Assembly (NCBI GenBank): GCA_019843655.1 | Contig: JACDQD010000005.1 | Location: forward strand, 28,158,954-28,222,953 | Source: Lethocerus indicus | Taxonomy: Eukaryota > Arthropoda > Insecta > Hemiptera > Belostomatidae | Reading direction: 5' to 3' | DNA: 64,000 nucleotides | Part shown: positions 61,963-64,000 of the stretch, piece by piece | How positions within the stretch are numbered: position 1 is the first letter of the stretch | Layout of the letters: every line of letters begins with the position of its first letter | Position numbers and translations under genes: made by a program | The notes under the pieces: model-generated | What the model saw: the letters and a program-made list of their open reading frames with translations, nothing else | Database searches by the model: none | Told to the model about the DNA's origin: nothing

Positions 61963-62469
61963 GACCTGATTCTGGTCTATCCCTTCCACCCATACCCCAA
62001 GCTCCTCTTCGGTGGCGTTACGCCACTAGAGGAGGCAGCGTTCCCCTACCCCGGGATCCTCCTCCACCCCCTTTCCCACCAGCACTCCTCTCCGCCAATC
62101 CACTTAGTGAAATACAAAGTTTGGGAAAGATTGAGGGGACGGATGAACGCCCCAGGATTTCATCCCTTCTCTCGCCCTTCCTTCCCACCCTTTACATTAA
62201 TTTCTTTCTCTCTTTTACTTGCCCGAAGCTTGTAACGCTTAAAGCGATTATTATGAACTGGAAAAATTCGGAACAATAATCGGAAACGGTGAAACTTTAT
62301 AATCAGGCATATGAGTTACAGGCAGTATAGGAGAGATGTTTGGCAAATGGAATATCTTTTTAAAAATCATCGTGGCCGTCCCTCGCTTTTCATTCTCGGT
62401 GTTCTTAGTTTTAATCTCCGACTCTTATTCTCTTTTTTGTACGCAGTCGCGTTATTACACTGATAAAAA
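61961..62469. other. C/T-rich to AT-rich non-coding stretch
   Basis: No supported gene. C/T-rich to about 62220; a small hairpin GTGGCGTTACGCCAC lies at about 62013-62027. Confidence 0.5.
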
Positions 62470-62780
62470 ACCCTGAGGGTGGTGCGGATATGTACTTACC
62501 TAAAGTTCGTTGGGTACACTTGCACCGACTAATTAGTTTACTAAAAATAAACTTTTTTCGATAAATTTTGGAACAGGAAAACTTTTATGATCGTAAATAC
62601 ACAATACCAGATGTGACAGTGCAGTGAGGATGCCCGAAAAAACATCCAAAGTGCCATAGTGACTAACACTGTTACTGAAGATGGCGAGCAGCCGAAACCG
62701 TTCTACCAAGATCAAACCAGCGAGAGGAGACAGAAACACACGAAATCGACGGTATTCCAACCCCTCGCAGTCCATAAAAC
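62470..62780 (+). mobile_element. Fullest two-module copy of the repeat family
   Basis: Module A: CCCTGAGGGTGGTGCGGATA, GTACTTAC, GTTCGTTGGGTACACTTGCA. Link: AACAGGAAAACTTTTATGAT, CGTAAATACACAATACCAGA. Module B: GTGACAGTGCAGTGAGGATG, AAAACATCCAAAGTGCCATA, the ribozyme-like core at 62671-62707, GCGAGAGGAGACAGAAACAC, then CCCCTCGCAG. The length, about 310 bases, and the lack of any coding frame on the ribozyme strand suggest a non-autonomous element, perhaps the terminal repeat of a Penelope-like element. Confidence 0.75.
62671..62707 (+). ncRNA. Hammerhead-ribozyme-like motif (copy at 62.67 kb)
   Basis: CTGAAGA at 62675-62681, T, stem II GGC-GAGCA-GCC, GAA at 62694-62696, ACCGTT, C. Stem I is weakened (GTTA against TACC) and stem III has lost self-complementarity by one base (GGT to GTT), so this copy is likely inactive. 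Confidence 0.45.
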
Positions 62781-64000
62781 AGGTATTCTAAACTTCGGAT
62801 TTATAAGTTAAGATTATATTAATAATCTATATGGGTGCTGAAATGCATAAATTCGGTAACCGGTCGGTTAACGAGAAATGGCGGGAAGGGTGAACAGAGG
62901 AACGACTAGACTGAGAAATGGGACGGTGGAAATTGCTCTACGCGATATCGGCGTCCCATAAGTGAACTATTGGAATGAACTGGCCTACTGGCTAGGCAAG
63001 GCTAGACCCCCTAGAGCAATAGAGATAGATAGAGAGAGACTGTGAGAGGGAGAGCGAGAGGGAGAGGGAGAGCGAGAGGGAGGGGCGTGAATTTCGCTTG
63101 GCAACACATCTCTGTGCTGGAGTCAATTATCATTTGGGCACGGGGTGATGAGCACAGTGATGATGATGCCCGCCATTATCACCTCGGTGTTATCAACACT
63201 CTGTTATTGTCATACTAGTCTGGGAATAACTCAGCAGGGCCCACTCCAAGGGAGACATACCCCGTGGGCTTATCAGCTACCCGGTAATTTACGATATTTT
63301 TACGATCCCGGACCACTCCCCCCACCCCGCCGCCAATCTCCCCTCGAACCATTTACCAATCCGAAACTGGGTCACGTATCTAACTTCGAGCCCGTTCTCT
63401 ACCCTCAGAAACACAATTTACAAATCACTACCGCCAATCATTAACTACACATATCCACCTATCTACGAAAATATAATTTTTAATATACTAAATGCCTTTA
63501 ACAAAAATTTCCTTTGTTATTTAATTCTCAGCCCCTATTGTCCAACCTTGATCTTGGCGGGTAAAATTATAAATATTTCAATTTATTGAACTTATAACTT
63601 TTATTGGACTCAATTTTGTTAATTAGTCGGAGGGTCTCTTCCAGGCTCACGTCACCGAATCCATCGCAGACACTGTTAAGGTACAAAGGGCCGCATGTCT
63701 CGCATTTATAATGCGAACTACCCACATTTAATCATTTTTCCAGCGTGTAGATTTAGAACATTTTCCTTCATGAAAATTATGGGTTTAAAATTTTCTGGAT
63801 TTAATAATAAATCAAGGGCGAACTGAACACCTGAATTATATTTGATAATATATCTGTGGAAACAAATTTAATTTGCAATTTAATTAATTATTTCATAAAC
63901 GTGTTTGCTGCAATATATAAGTGTTTAAGAATTCTGATTATTTAGTATCATACGTAATCGATTGTTGGAATGGAAAATATTTTGTAAATCACCAATTGTT
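62781..64000. other. Non-coding stretch
   Basis: No supported gene. An AG-rich simple-sequence tract covers 63020-63088. A C-rich patch lies at 63315-63350. The 99-codon plus frame at 63145 has no domain. The final 500 bases are AT-rich. Confidence 0.5.
63020..63088. repeat. AG-rich imperfect simple repeat
   Basis: GATA/GAGA units passing into GAGAGGGAGAGCGAGAGGGA units; the longer unit is itself repeated about twice. Confidence 0.85.

Overview
This 64-kb window looks like intergenic DNA from an animal genome, probably an invertebrate. No protein-coding gene can be supported. The longest open frames (185 codons on the minus strand near 61.3-61.8 kb, 175 codons on the plus strand at 39.3 kb) show no recognisable domain, and the reading frames look like chance frames in mixed-composition DNA. 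No rRNA, convincing tRNA, CRISPR array, operon or bacterial ribosome-binding pattern is visible. Dinucleotide microsatellites are abundant, CpG is not obviously depleted by eye, and short GC-rich islands alternate with AT-rich stretches full of TAAT/ATTA, octamer-like and CATTGTT motifs. That pattern suits a gene-poor regulatory landscape, but no species or gene neighbourhood can be named.

The clearest genetic elements are copies of one dispersed repeat family near 6.7, 12.8-13.1, 14.0-14.4, 25.0-25.3, 43.06-43.24, 51.26-51.47 and 62.47-62.78 kb. The fullest copy (62.47-62.78 kb) joins a module A (GTGCGG..GTACTT and TACACTTGCACCG blocks) to a module B. Module B carries a CTGAAGA ... GCCGAAACCGGTC motif flanked by GCTA and TAGC arms. 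That is the layout of a minimal type-I hammerhead ribozyme with a self-complementary stem III, as known from Penelope-like retroelements and small retrozymes. No reverse transcriptase is present, so these look like non-autonomous or decayed copies, some in inverted pairs.

A second theme is old local duplication of non-coding sequence. Pairs or triplets of related blocks lie roughly 0.6-1 kb apart: 14.6/15.2 kb, 30.0/30.95 kb, 47.4/48.3/49.0 kb (sharing GATTTACATTGATGA, with a further 14-base match at 18.33 kb) and 60.65/61.55 kb. Their shared words are interrupted by insertions that break reading frame, so conserved or duplicated regulatory DNA is a better explanation than coding exons.

Layout: 0-6.6 kb, non-coding with GC islands, one G-quadruplex-like run and one weak terminal-exon candidate; 6.6-14.5 kb, repeat copies, a phased set of homeodomain-like sites and long palindromes; 14.5-31.2 kb, duplicated blocks and microsatellites; 31.2-47.3 kb, mostly featureless with one repeat copy and one weak minus-strand exon candidate; 47.3-49.3 kb, the triplicated block; 49.3-60 kb, sparse; 60-64 kb, a duplicated block, three TA arrays, the fullest repeat copy and an AG-rich tract.
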